Shown piece after piece: positions 5,919 to 13,537 of a stretch of DNA of 13,537 bases (within the stretch, counting starts at the first letter, position 1; each line of letters begins with the position of its first letter). Source of the stretch: Bacteroidales bacterium (GTDB lineage: Bacteria; Bacteroidota; Bacteroidia; Bacteroidales; VadinHA17); NCBI GenBank assembly GCA_003501665.1, contig DNOQ01000117.1, positions 1 through 13,537 of the forward strand, given 5' to 3'. The notes below the pieces were generated by a model. That model searched no databases and was not told where the DNA came from. It saw only the letters and a list, made by a program, of their open reading frames with translations. A program made the position numbers and the translations under genes.

Positions 5919-8720
5919 ATGAAAAAGTTATTATTCTTTACGGCAATCATATTATTGCCAGTAGGATTGCTGGGACAATATAGCGGAAACCTTACCGGTA
6001 ATACCACATGGGGGCCTGGGGAAATAACAGTTATCGGGAACATTGATGCCGGTGGATATGTTTTAACCATAGCTCCAGGTACAACAGTTAAAATTTATGA
6101 TAATGTAAGAATATTCATTCCGGGGCCATCAAGAATCATTGCTGATGGAGATGAGACAAACAAGATCATTTTTGAGGCATACTCCAATACATGGAATCAT
6201 ATTGAATTAAACAGTTCCTCGGGCAACCTGTTCGATCACTGTATTTTCCGGGACGGTTCAGATCTGACAAACTGGCCTTGGAAAGGTGGCGCTGTATACA
6301 TCAATTTATCATCAGCAATTATTACAAATTGTACATTCACCAATAACAGGGCAGAAATGGGGGGGGCCATCACCATATATCAATCAGATGTACAATTGAC
6401 GGATTGTGAATTTTATAATAACACGGCTACCAGAGGTGGTGCCATTCATATCCAGGAGGATGAATCAGACCTAACTCCAAACATTACTGTAATGATTGAC
6501 AGATGCAAAGTGTATCAAAATTTTGCTGATCAGACCGGTGGTATTCATATTGCCAACAATTCCACAGCTGTGATACAGAATAGCCTGATATTTAATAACA
6601 CAAGTAATGTGAACGGGGGCATTGCTACGAATAATTTTCCGGCTTCCACTTTGGGATTGGTGACACTGTTTAATTGTGTTGTTGCAAACAATACTCCGCA
6701 CGATATCAGTTTCAGAGGATCTGCCAGAACGACAGCCCAAAATTGCATTTTCTGGGGATCTGAACAGTCTGTGTTTTTCCTTCAGGATGAACCTCAATCA
6801 TCAAATATGACCAATTGTGCAGTCCAGGGTGCATGGAAGAATAGCGAAATCAACATTGCCAGCACCTTTACAAACAGCTTTAAATTGAATTCCCTGAACA
6901 GCGCCCTGGACGGACCAAACTTTATAAATCCTCTGACTGATTATAGTATTCTTTCCGTCTCTCCATGTAAAGATCATGGCATAACTGCAGGAGCTCCTAC
7001 AACTGACTACCTAAGGAACACTCGTGTCGAACCTTATGACATTGGCGCCTATGAGGTTCAACGTCAGCTTGTCAGTTGGACCGGAGAAGAGAACAGCGAT
7101 TGGATGGATGTTGACAACTGGTCATCTGGGGCAATACCAGGAAGTGGTGATGATGTAAGAATTACCAATGTTGGGTCTCCTCCAACGATCTCATCCGGTA
7201 GCGGACAGAGTTATAATCTGATAATTGACCCCTCAGCCACACTTACAGTCGCGACAGGAGGATCATTATCCGCCGCAGGATCTCTCATAATCAACTCCTC
7301 CGCCACGAATAACAGCGGGTCCCTCATCAACCAGGGTACGGTTACCGGAAGTGTTGTATATAATCGTACAATCCCTGATGACGGGGCAACCCAACGGTGG
7401 CATTATATCTCTTCCCCGGTGGTTCCAACGAACATTATTTCCTCCAAATCGTTCTATCCATGGAATGAGGTCAACGGTGTTTGGGGCGCCCCAACCAGTA
7501 ATATTATAAGTGGTACCGGCTATACTATTATAGGTGGTGGGTCAGTATCCTTCCTCGGTTCGTTATTGTCTTCCAACCTTTCTCTAGATGCAACCTCGCC
7601 ATACAACGATGTGCTAACCGGGACGAATTACAGTGGACGGACGTATGTACAGGGTGATGGGCATTCCGGAACAACCCGCAGTTACTTAAATTATGGCGGC
7701 GGCGGGTTTAACCTGCTTGGGAATCCATTTACCTCAGCACTCAGAGTGACTGCCGGGTTGTCAGCCAATAATTTTCTGGATGTCAATCTGGCTGAATTTG
7801 ACCCTAACTATGTTGCTGTATACCTGTATAACGGAAATTCCTACCGTTATATCGGCAGTTCAACAGGTTGGGATATTGATAATCCGACATCACTCTCAGA
7901 AAATCACATCCAGGTTGGCCAGGCATTCTTTGTATTAGCGATGAATGATTACTCCACTTTCAGTTTTACCAAAGAGATGCAGGATCATAATACATCGGTT
8001 CCGCTGTTAAAGTCGAACGGGTCCGACGTACGCTGGCCCGGAGTACGGTTGAGAGTCAAAAATGGAGACAACGAGTCCTCCACCCTGATTGTATATGATG
8101 CAGAGATGACAATAGGCCTGGATCCGGGTTATGATATCGGTCTTATGAGTGCCGGACCAGGAATCGAAATATATTCTGTGCTGGCAACTGATGACAAGAG
8201 TGTTAATTATACCCGTCAGGCCTTGCCCGTCGCAGGAATAGATACAATCGTTGTACCTATTGGACTTGATTCCCGGAATAGCGGGGACATTACATTCTCT
8301 GCAGAAACAGTGCCCTTAAATTCATACAAATACCTGCTTGAAGATCGACAGACGGGTATCATTACTGACCTTGGAAGGAAAACCTATACAACCTCAATTT
8401 CAGGGGACTCCTACGGTACCGGAAGGTTCTTTCTGCACACCACCGCTATTAACAGAAGAAAATACAAGCCTGAAACTGACTATCCTGAAATGGTAGATGT
8501 GCGAATCTGGTCATCAGGTGAAAGAGTGATCATAGCAGGTAATGTTAGTGACAAGGCCATCTGTGAGATCTATGATATGAACGGACAAAAAGTCCTCTTG
8601 AATCATCTCACCGACGGAGAATTGAATATTGTTAAGACCGGCTCAACAATAAAGGGCGCCATTATCGTCAAAATCGTTGATGGGACAAAAGTCATTACCA
8701 AAAAGGTGGTGATTCTGTAA
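5919..8720 (+). CDS. T9SS-exported parallel beta-helix protein (POMP-like GGA repeats, choice-of-anchor Q)
   Basis: 933 residues from the ATG at 5919, preceded by AGGAAGA (5906-5912) and starting a clear signal peptide (MKKLLFFTAIILLPVGLLG). The frame is open back to 5778 but those 47 residues do not look like a secretion signal. Residues ~22-380 form a right-handed beta-helix: GGAVY at 123, GGAIT at 148 and GGAIH at 173 are exactly 25 residues apart, with degenerate GGI copies at 207 and 233 and N-x-T/N-x-F turns, like polymorphic outer membrane protein repeats. DIGAYE (374-379) is the usual end of this fold in choice-of-anchor Q proteins. Residues ~385-500 (WTGEENSDW, DVDNWSSGAIPG, WHYISSPV) resemble the linker domain of many Bacteroidota secreted proteins. 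The last ~75 residues are a type A T9SS sorting domain ending in KKVVIL. It is probably displayed at the surface and glycan-facing; no catalytic residues are assigned. Confidence 0.9.
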   Translation: MKKLLFFTAIILLPVGLLGQYSGNLTGNTTWGPGEITVIGNIDAGGYVLTIAPGTTVKIYDNVRIFIPGPSRIIADGDETNKIIFEAYSNTWNHIELNSSSGNLFDHCIFRDGSDLTNWPWKGGAVYINLSSAIITNCTFTNNRAEMGGAITIYQSDVQLTDCEFYNNTATRGGAIHIQEDESDLTPNITVMIDRCKVYQNFADQTGGIHIANNSTAVIQNSLIFNNTSNVNGGIATNNFPASTLGLVTLFNCVVANNTPHDISFRGSARTTAQNCIFWGSEQSVFFLQDEPQSSNMTNCAVQGAWKNSEINIASTFTNSFKLNSLNSALDGPNFINPLTDYSILSVSPCKDHGITAGAPTTDYLRNTRVEPYDIGAYEVQRQLVSWTGEENSDWMDVDNWSSGAIPGSGDDVRITNVGSPPTISSGSGQSYNLIIDPSATLTVATGGSLSAAGSLIINSSATNNSGSLINQGTVTGSVVYNRTIPDDGATQRWHYISSPVVPTNIISSKSFYPWNEVNGVWGAPTSNIISGTGYTIIGGGSVSFLGSLLSSNLSLDATSPYNDVLTGTNYSGRTYVQGDGHSGTTRSYLNYGGGGFNLLGNPFTSALRVTAGLSANNFLDVNLAEFDPNYVAVYLYNGNSYRYIGSSTGWDIDNPTSLSENHIQVGQAFFVLAMNDYSTFSFTKEMQDHNTSVPLLKSNGSDVRWPGVRLRVKNGDNESSTLIVYDAEMTIGLDPGYDIGLMSAGPGIEIYSVLATDDKSVNYTRQALPVAGIDTIVVPIGLDSRNSGDITFSAETVPLNSYKYLLEDRQTGIITDLGRKTYTTSISGDSYGTGRFFLHTTAINRRKYKPETDYPEMVDVRIWSSGERVIIAGNVSDKAICEIYDMNGQKVLLNHLTDGELNIVKTGSTIKGAIIVKIVDGTKVITKKVVIL

Positions 8721-8762
8721 AAGATTGCTTGCAATCAATCATAAGCATCTTCTCATAATATG

Positions 8763-8800
8763 CTGGACCGGGTGTATCTGTAACATCCGGGCTTATCCAG
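8763..8800. terminator. Stem-loop between convergent genes
   Basis: CCGGGTGT (8768-8775) pairs with ACATCCGG (8783-8790) with one G-U pair and a 7-nt loop. An outer helix CTGGA (8763-8767) pairs with TCCAG (8796-8800) with GCTTA bulged on the 3' side. It lies between the end of the beta-helix gene (8720) and the end of the minus-strand membrane protein gene (8818). No U-tract follows on either strand, so it may stabilise a 3' end or terminate weakly. Confidence 0.45.
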
Positions 8801-8817
8801 TCATATCCTCCTGGCAC

Positions 8818-9555
8818 TCAAGCAACCACGGCCCCGGAGGCAGGGATTGATTCCTTCCTGCTTATGTTATAAAATGCGATACTGTTCCACAGAAATAAAA
8901 TAGTGAAATTAATCTCATAGATTTCCATAACTGTCTGGGGGAAAGAGATCTCATTGAACCCCTGCGGAATATTTAAACTCACAACCAATCTAAAAGCAAC
9001 AAAATTTACCATGTAGAAGATGGCTATGAATACCGGCACAATCGGTAATCCTATTTTCGTCAGAAATTTCTGTGTCTGAGTGGAATACTTATTGATCAAA
9101 GGAATTAACATGAAATATAAGATAACAAAGGCAAAATAGATTTTGCCGGTTGTTATCCGAATCCCGAAAATGGTAAACAGATACTCCAGATTATGCAGGT
9201 TGAGTTCATTAGAACCTCTCTCACCCATCCATTCCGGTGCATTAAGATCAAAAAGACGCTGTCCCCAGTTTGTCTCTTCACCAATAACGACAATGCAAAA
9301 CAAAACAAGTAAAAGGAAAAAATAATTCCTCTTCGTTCTAAAGATATACTCTCCTGTTGGCAACCTGGATTTGAAAAACAGATAGCAGAAAAGACACGCT
9401 GCCAGCAAAACACAAATTAATGATAAGTTCTCTGTAAAACCATCCTCAATTGTCAGACGAAGAGCATCCTCTGGCTTCAGAATATATAAAATGACCACGT
9501 ATGATGCAATTAAGCCCAGGAATATCAGGGATCCGCATACAAGTTTCTTTTTCAT
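8818..9555 (-). CDS. Uncharacterised multi-pass membrane protein with EETNWGQR motif
   Basis: 245 residues from the ATG at 9555; a longer version starting at TTG 9582 is less likely. Six hydrophobic segments are visible, at roughly residues 7-26, 45-61, 78-92, 139-154, 168-194 and 215-230. Between segments 1 and 2 lies IEDGFTENLS (36-45). After segment 3 come EETNWGQR (93-100) and a LNLHN motif (118-122). I have seen the combination of an EDG-x-x-EN block, E-E-x-x-WGQR and LHN in a widespread family of small bacterial membrane proteins of unknown function. Clustered acidic and His/Asn residues next to the membrane suggest a polar or metal site, but no activity is known to me. The gene is probably monocistronic and converges on the beta-helix gene, while diverging from the PL9-like gene. 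Confidence 0.8.
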   Translation of the reverse strand: MKKKLVCGSLIFLGLIASYVVILYILKPEDALRLTIEDGFTENLSLICVLLAACLFCYLFFKSRLPTGEYIFRTKRNYFFLLLVLFCIVVIGEETNWGQRLFDLNAPEWMGERGSNELNLHNLEYLFTIFGIRITTGKIYFAFVILYFMLIPLINKYSTQTQKFLTKIGLPIVPVFIAIFYMVNFVAFRLVVSLNIPQGFNEISFPQTVMEIYEINFTILFLWNSIAFYNISRKESIPASGAVVA

Positions 9556-9741
9556 AATGAGTAAGTTTTTGTCGTTTAACAATGTTATTATTGATTCAAA
9601 ATATTGTGTAAGTTCTCATTATACTGCCTCGACTCAATTCCTAGTGATCTACATACCGCTGAGCCATCTTTCAACAGATATTTTGCCTTGTTGTTGAAAA
9701 GAAAAAATGAAACATAAAAGTATTTTAATCGTTAAAAATAG

Positions 9742-9749
9742 TATGTTTG
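9742..9749 (+). promoter_or_regulatory. Bacteroidota-type -7 promoter element
   Basis: TATGTTTG is an exact match to the Bacteroidota primary-sigma -7 consensus TAnnTTTG. It would start transcription near 9755, giving a leader of about 35 nt before the TTG start at 9790. No TTG/TTTG -33 element is present 19-21 nt upstream, so confidence is moderate. Confidence 0.5.
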
Positions 9750-9789
9750 TCAAAGTTATTTATTCATTCGTCAAAAATAAACCCTGAAC

Positions 9790-12306
9790 TTGAAAAAGAT
9801 ACTGTTAGCAGTAGGTCTTACCATTTGTTCGATGGTTTCTGCAACTACCTTCTATGTTTCACCAACCGGCAATAACAGCAATCCTGGTACCATAACATCT
9901 CCGTGGGCGACCTGGGGTCATGCATTTAATTCAACTGCAGTCCGGCCCGGCGATATTGTATATTTCAGGGGAGGTGTTTATCAGATGACCTCTGATAATC
10001 TTTCCTATCCCTATGCTCCAGGGTGCGGGTATAATGTCAGTCGTGACGGCACATCCGGAAATTACATCTCCTATTTTGCCTACCCCGGTGAAAAACCGGT
10101 ATTAGACTGTGGAAATATTACTCCTTCAGGGCGCAATTCCCGCGCTATTTGGGGTAATGACATGAACTATGTCCATTTTAAAGGTCTGACTGTAAGAAAT
10201 GTCAGGCAGACAAGTGCTGATGTAAATGTCTACGGATGGGTAATTGAAGGACGGAACATAATAGTTGAAGGTTGTACCGTTCATAATACCGGAGGAAGAG
10301 GATTCTTCTCGACCGGTCACGAAATTCACTATCTGAACTGCGACTCCTACAATAATAATGATTCTATGAGTGCATCATTGCCGGGAAATGACGGCGTGGG
10401 TTTTCAGAATGTGGATCTGAATAATGTTGATGGCAGCATCTACTATAAAAACTGCAGGGCCTGGATGAATGGAGATCAGGGATTCTCTGCCGTATCAGTA
10501 GGGTACCTTGAATTTGATGGCTGCTGGTCATTCAACAATGGACAAATGCAGGGAGAAGGTCACGGGTTTAAGATGGGGGCTGTTGGCATCGAACCTCCTC
10601 CGTTTGGGCCATTAAAAAGAAAATATACAAACTGTGTCGCGGCATTTAACAGGGCTAATGGGTGGACCACAAATGATAATCAGACATTTTATACCCATCT
10701 GATGCATATCTATAACAACACATCATATCATAACGGTCATCCTACAAGCTATGCCGGTGTATCCTACGGCTTTGTAATCTACAATACTGCATCCGTTGAT
10801 GCAGAGGAATTAGCCCGTACCTATCGGAATAATATATCATATCAGAACCAGCACGGGGCAACTTTTATAGGGTCAGGTGCTTTGTACACGCATTCTAACA
10901 ACTCTTGGGACATTAGCGGTTTAACAGTTACGAACAGTGATTTCACTTCGTTGGACAGCACAGGCATTACTGCTGCAAGACAAGCTGATTATACCTTGCC
11001 AAATAATAGTTGTTATAATAATTTCCTCAGGATAGCGCCCGGTTCAAAATTGATAGATGCAGGGGTTAGTGTTGGTTTGCCTTTTAGCGGCACATCGCCC
11101 GATCTTGGTGCTTTTGAATCATCTGCAGCACCTTCTGTCCCATCCGCTCCTGTCTACGTAAGTTCATCAATCGAGAATGCCACACCGGCAAGACTCGAGA
11201 TGACTTATAACATGACCCTCGCTAATATTGTCCCGGCCGCATCCGCCTTCACCGTCAGGGTCAACACCGTTGTCAGGACCGTCAGTGCGGTGGCAATCTC
11301 CGGGACAAAGGTCCTGCTTACACTCGCCAGCCCCGTGGTATACGGTGATGTGGTTACTGTCGCTTACACCAAACCTTCATCAAACCCCCTTCAGACCGCT
11401 GCAGGGGGCCAGGCAGCTTCATTCTCCGCCATGAATGTCGTCAATAATGTGGCCGTTGTAAATCAACCCCCTGTCGTAAATATCTCTTCTCCAACCAAGA
11501 GTACATCATTCGTTACCCCTGCCACGATTACTATTGATGCCACCGCTTCTGACCCGGATGGGATTGTAGCCAAAGTAGAATTCTATCAGGGGACTGTCAA
11601 ACTTGGCGAATCAACTGCAACTCCCTATTCGTTCACATGGAAGGATGTTCCCGCCGGGACTTATTCAATAACGGCCGCGGCAACTGATAATAAACAGGCG
11701 AGGACAATATCCAGCGCCGTGACAATCACTGTCGAAGCTTCACCCGGCACAGTAAATCAAGAGCCCTTGGTAATAATCACCACACCATCAAATAACAGGA
11801 ATAAAAAGTATAAAAAAAATGAGGAAATCCTCATTGTTGCAGAGGCCTCCGATCCTGACGGAACTATTAGCAAGGTTGAATTTAAGAGCGGGGAAGTCAC
11901 ACTTGCAGAAGTTACCTCAGCTCCTTACACCTTTCTTTTTGAACCATCTGATACCGGGAAATTCTTAATAACAGCCGTAGCGACCGACAATTTTGGTGCA
12001 ACATCTTCTTCCTCAGGTATTGAGCTTGTCATTGCACTGTTTTATGACCTTAATTCAGAAATAATACCTTCTTATCCTAACCCAACCAGTGGACAATTTA
12101 CAATCGATTTTCCCTCCGGACAGGCAGAAAACTGGAGCAGTGTTATGGTTGTAAGCTTATCGGGTACTGTGGTCTATAAAGGAATTATTGAGGATCAAGA
12201 GTACAGTAAGATTATTGATATTACTGATTCAGCCGCTGGCACTTATATTCTTATGATCAGTAATGGCAGGGATATCGTTGCAACAAAAAAGATCATCAAG
12301 AAATAG
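9790..12306 (+). CDS. T9SS-exported PL9-like beta-helix protein with SwmB-like and two Ig-like domains
   Basis: 838 residues. The start is TTG at 9790: the next residues (KKILLAVGLTICSMVSA) are a typical signal peptide and no ATG lies near. Residues ~20-445 are a parallel beta-helix resembling polysaccharide lyase family 9: FYVSPTGNNS at the start, NCDSYNNNDS (183-192) and GNDGVGFQ (199-206) where PL9 enzymes have calcium-binding aspartates, and GHGFKMG (257-263), where Lys261 aligns by motif with the PL9 catalytic lysine. PDLGAFE (437-443) closes the helix. Then come an SwmB-like domain (~454-553), two related Ig-like domains (~559-648, ~658-748, both with ASDPDG and ATDN) and a type A T9SS sorting domain (SYPNPTSGQF from 761). 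PL9 members cleave uronate-containing polymers; the substrate here is unknown. Activity would need testing, because non-enzymatic beta-helices look similar. It may act outside the cell or attached to the surface. Confidence 0.87.
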   Translation: MKKILLAVGLTICSMVSATTFYVSPTGNNSNPGTITSPWATWGHAFNSTAVRPGDIVYFRGGVYQMTSDNLSYPYAPGCGYNVSRDGTSGNYISYFAYPGEKPVLDCGNITPSGRNSRAIWGNDMNYVHFKGLTVRNVRQTSADVNVYGWVIEGRNIIVEGCTVHNTGGRGFFSTGHEIHYLNCDSYNNNDSMSASLPGNDGVGFQNVDLNNVDGSIYYKNCRAWMNGDQGFSAVSVGYLEFDGCWSFNNGQMQGEGHGFKMGAVGIEPPPFGPLKRKYTNCVAAFNRANGWTTNDNQTFYTHLMHIYNNTSYHNGHPTSYAGVSYGFVIYNTASVDAEELARTYRNNISYQNQHGATFIGSGALYTHSNNSWDISGLTVTNSDFTSLDSTGITAARQADYTLPNNSCYNNFLRIAPGSKLIDAGVSVGLPFSGTSPDLGAFESSAAPSVPSAPVYVSSSIENATPARLEMTYNMTLANIVPAASAFTVRVNTVVRTVSAVAISGTKVLLTLASPVVYGDVVTVAYTKPSSNPLQTAAGGQAASFSAMNVVNNVAVVNQPPVVNISSPTKSTSFVTPATITIDATASDPDGIVAKVEFYQGTVKLGESTATPYSFTWKDVPAGTYSITAAATDNKQARTISSAVTITVEASPGTVNQEPLVIITTPSNNRNKKYKKNEEILIVAEASDPDGTISKVEFKSGEVTLAEVTSAPYTFLFEPSDTGKFLITAVATDNFGATSSSSGIELVIALFYDLNSEIIPSYPNPTSGQFTIDFPSGQAENWSSVMVVSLSGTVVYKGIIEDQEYSKIIDITDSAAGTYILMISNGRDIVATKKIIKK

Positions 12307-12398
12307 CTCTATTTGATTGTTCTGTAATTACCTGCCAGAGTATAATATAATCAGTGAGAGATCCCAATTCCCTGATATGATCATGGTGGCACGTAACT

Positions 12399-13178
12399 TT
12401 ATTCAACTCTGCCTTCAGCTACATCAATGATGAATTGTGAGAAGAGGGGGGATATCCTCCCGGAAAACTCCCTGCCGGGATGCGAATCGTTTATATCCCT
12501 GGCATATTTATCCAACAGGTAGAGACCACCTTCAGTTTCATACATATAGAAATCCCAGAGGAAGATGTTATCACCCTTTTCATCCCATTCACTAACCAGC
12601 CAATCGCGTAGTTCCCTGGTGCGTAATGCCTGCTCCTCAGTCATATTGTTCTTAACATTGACAGAGGGGGTCCAGAGAATAAACTTGTTCCCGGGAAATT
12701 CATGCATTTTCACTTTCAAGGCAGAGTATTGCAGCTTATAATTTTCCAGCCTTTTATCGCTAGATTCAATATCCGGATTGCCAGTATCTTCCAGAATCAA
12801 ACTTACCGGGTAACAATGCTTGAAGATTATGATGTTATACTCTTTGGTCAGGATCTCGAGGGTAGGATCACCCATGTAAGGCTTTTCGCCTGCATTATTC
12901 ACCCAGATATTATGATAGTCATAGGGATAATTAGGTTTGTCCGCGGGAAAGGAGAGCTTGGAAATCTTATAGTTAGTCTTGTGCTTGAAGTTATGTTTAT
13001 GGAAAAAGACTTTAACATCACTCCTGTCGGTCAGCTTTCTGACATATCTGTTAGTTTTTCCATACCAGATTGCCTGGCCTGTACTATGATGAAGGAAAAT
13101 AATTTTTGTCATTGGTTCATGTTCTGTTTTACATCCAATAAACAGGATTGTCATCAATAAAATAATAACTCTTCTCAT
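12399..13178 (-). CDS. SGNH-hydrolase-like lipoprotein (HHSTG type)
   Basis: 259 residues. MRRVIILLMTILFIGC is a lipoprotein signal with Cys16. Block I is IIFLHHSTGQAIW (26-38), with Ser32 in the nucleophile position. IIFKHCYP (117-124) is the block III equivalent, and DSHPG (231-235) near the C-terminus supplies the usual Asp and His (Asp231, His233). This is the SGNH/GDSL fold, and the family includes esterases and acetylxylan or polysaccharide deacetylases. The gene follows the acyltransferase gene with 16 nt between stop and start, so they form an operon and could balance addition and removal of acyl groups on a surface glycan; that pairing is inference. It is unrelated at motif level to the SGNH-like lipoprotein at 4345-5568. 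No U-rich terminator is visible in the 92 nt after it. Confidence 0.85.
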   Translation of the reverse strand: MRRVIILLMTILFIGCKTEHEPMTKIIFLHHSTGQAIWYGKTNRYVRKLTDRSDVKVFFHKHNFKHKTNYKISKLSFPADKPNYPYDYHNIWVNNAGEKPYMGDPTLEILTKEYNIIIFKHCYPVSLILEDTGNPDIESSDKRLENYKLQYSALKVKMHEFPGNKFILWTPSVNVKNNMTEEQALRTRELRDWLVSEWDEKGDNIFLWDFYMYETEGGLYLLDKYARDINDSHPGREFSGRISPLFSQFIIDVAEGRVE

Positions 13179-13194
13179 GTGAATTGATTTTATA

Positions 13195-13537
13195 TTAATC
13201 TGATTTAAATTTATTGCCCGAGTCTGTTCGATTTAAGGATTCAGCTGTTTCCGATATAATACTTTTTGCTGCAAAATGTTTAATAACAATTGGCTTCTTT
13301 TCCGGATCAGTCATTTCTTCCGTATGTAAACGGTTGGGATTTACCTTAAAAAGGAATTTTTGTGCATGGACGCTCATTAGGACCTTCGCCGGATTTCCAA
13401 CAATAACTGATTCTCCAGGGAATCGTCCCCTGAGAACGCTCCCTGCTCCGACAATGCAATTATCCCCTATAATTGTATTTGGCAAAATTGTGCAGTTAAC
13501 CCCTATGTGAACATTATTACCGATAATAATCTTCCCG
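13195..13537 (-). CDS. Hexapeptide-repeat (left-handed beta-helix) acyltransferase, C-terminal part
   Basis: Partial; the gene enters at the right edge and 113 C-terminal residues are visible. They show the end of a left-handed beta-helix O-acetyltransferase: IIIGNNVHIGVNCTILP, then TIIGDNCIVGAGSVL, then the capping loop VIVGNPAKVLM. This aligns well with the C-terminal part of LacA/NodL-type enzymes, which transfer an acetyl group from acetyl-CoA to a sugar hydroxyl. His replaces the usual Trp in the GNNVWIG motif. After the helix cap there is a ~50-residue charged tail rich in Lys, Glu and Ser with no recognised motif, longer than usual. A TTG-initiated 96-codon frame within this stretch is not the true start, since the same frame continues to the window edge. 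It is the first gene of a minus-strand pair with the SGNH-like lipoprotein. The acceptor is unknown. Confidence 0.87.
   Translation of the reverse strand, partial: GKIIIGNNVHIGVNCTILPNTIIGDNCIVGAGSVLRGRFPGESVIVGNPAKVLMSVHAQKFLFKVNPNRLHTEEMTDPEKKPIVIKHFAAKSIISETAESLNRTDSGNKFKSD

Noticed and set aside
8723..8736. GATTGC-TT-GCAATC inverted repeat right after the beta-helix gene stop
   Set aside because: A two-base loop and no U-tract make it unlikely as a terminator.
12301..12314. AAATAG-CT-CTATTT inverted repeat over the stop codon of the PL9-like gene
   Set aside because: AT-rich arms, a 2-nt loop and no U-tract; it probably arises by chance.
12702..13160. 152-codon open frame on the plus strand opposite the SGNH-like lipoprotein gene
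   Set aside because: It lies wholly inside a minus-strand gene with clear SGNH motifs and a lipoprotein signal, and its product shows no recognisable feature.
1..13537. tRNA, rRNA, CRISPR array, insertion sequence or phage genes
   Set aside because: Looked for by eye in both strands; no cloverleaf, regularly spaced repeats, transposase motifs or terminal inverted repeats were seen.

Overview
The window looks like chromosomal DNA of a Bacteroidota bacterium, probably Bacteroidales- or Marinilabiliales-like. The evidence is two large secreted proteins ending in type IX secretion system (T9SS) C-terminal domains, three lipoproteins with relaxed Bacteroidota-style lipoboxes, few Shine-Dalgarno sequences, and a TAnnTTTG-type -7 element upstream of one secreted protein. 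There are no RNA genes, CRISPR arrays, insertion sequences or phage genes. The content is a cell-surface or exopolysaccharide region.

Left part (1-3303, plus strand): the tail of a three-gene operon of adenylate-forming enzymes. It holds an AsnB-type asparagine synthase (5' end outside the window), a divergent NAD synthase-like amidotransferase that overlaps it by 8 nt, and an AMP-dependent acyl/aminoacyl ligase, closed by a rho-independent terminator. Genes of these three families occur together in exopolysaccharide clusters, so the trio more likely modifies a surface glycan or its precursor than serves housekeeping Asn or NAD synthesis. This is inference.

Middle part (3304-9789): a plus-strand lipoprotein with a beta-sandwich-like ISHVTFCY motif converges on a minus-strand lipoprotein (FnIII-like plus SGNH-like domain), with a bidirectional terminator between them. 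A 350-bp divergent intergenic region containing an 11-nt direct repeat separates the latter from a 933-aa T9SS-exported parallel beta-helix protein. That gene converges on a minus-strand six-helix membrane protein with an EETNWGQR motif.

Right part (9790-13537): a plus-strand, TTG-started 838-aa T9SS-exported protein with a PL9 polysaccharide-lyase-like beta-helix, an SwmB-like domain and two Ig-like domains. Convergent to it is a minus-strand pair: a hexapeptide-repeat acyltransferase (5' end outside the window) followed 16 nt later by an SGNH-hydrolase-like lipoprotein. Taken together the region encodes possible surface-glycan modification (amidation, adenylation, O-acylation or deacylation) next to secreted or surface-anchored glycan-facing proteins. 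Whether these genes work together is inferred only from proximity.
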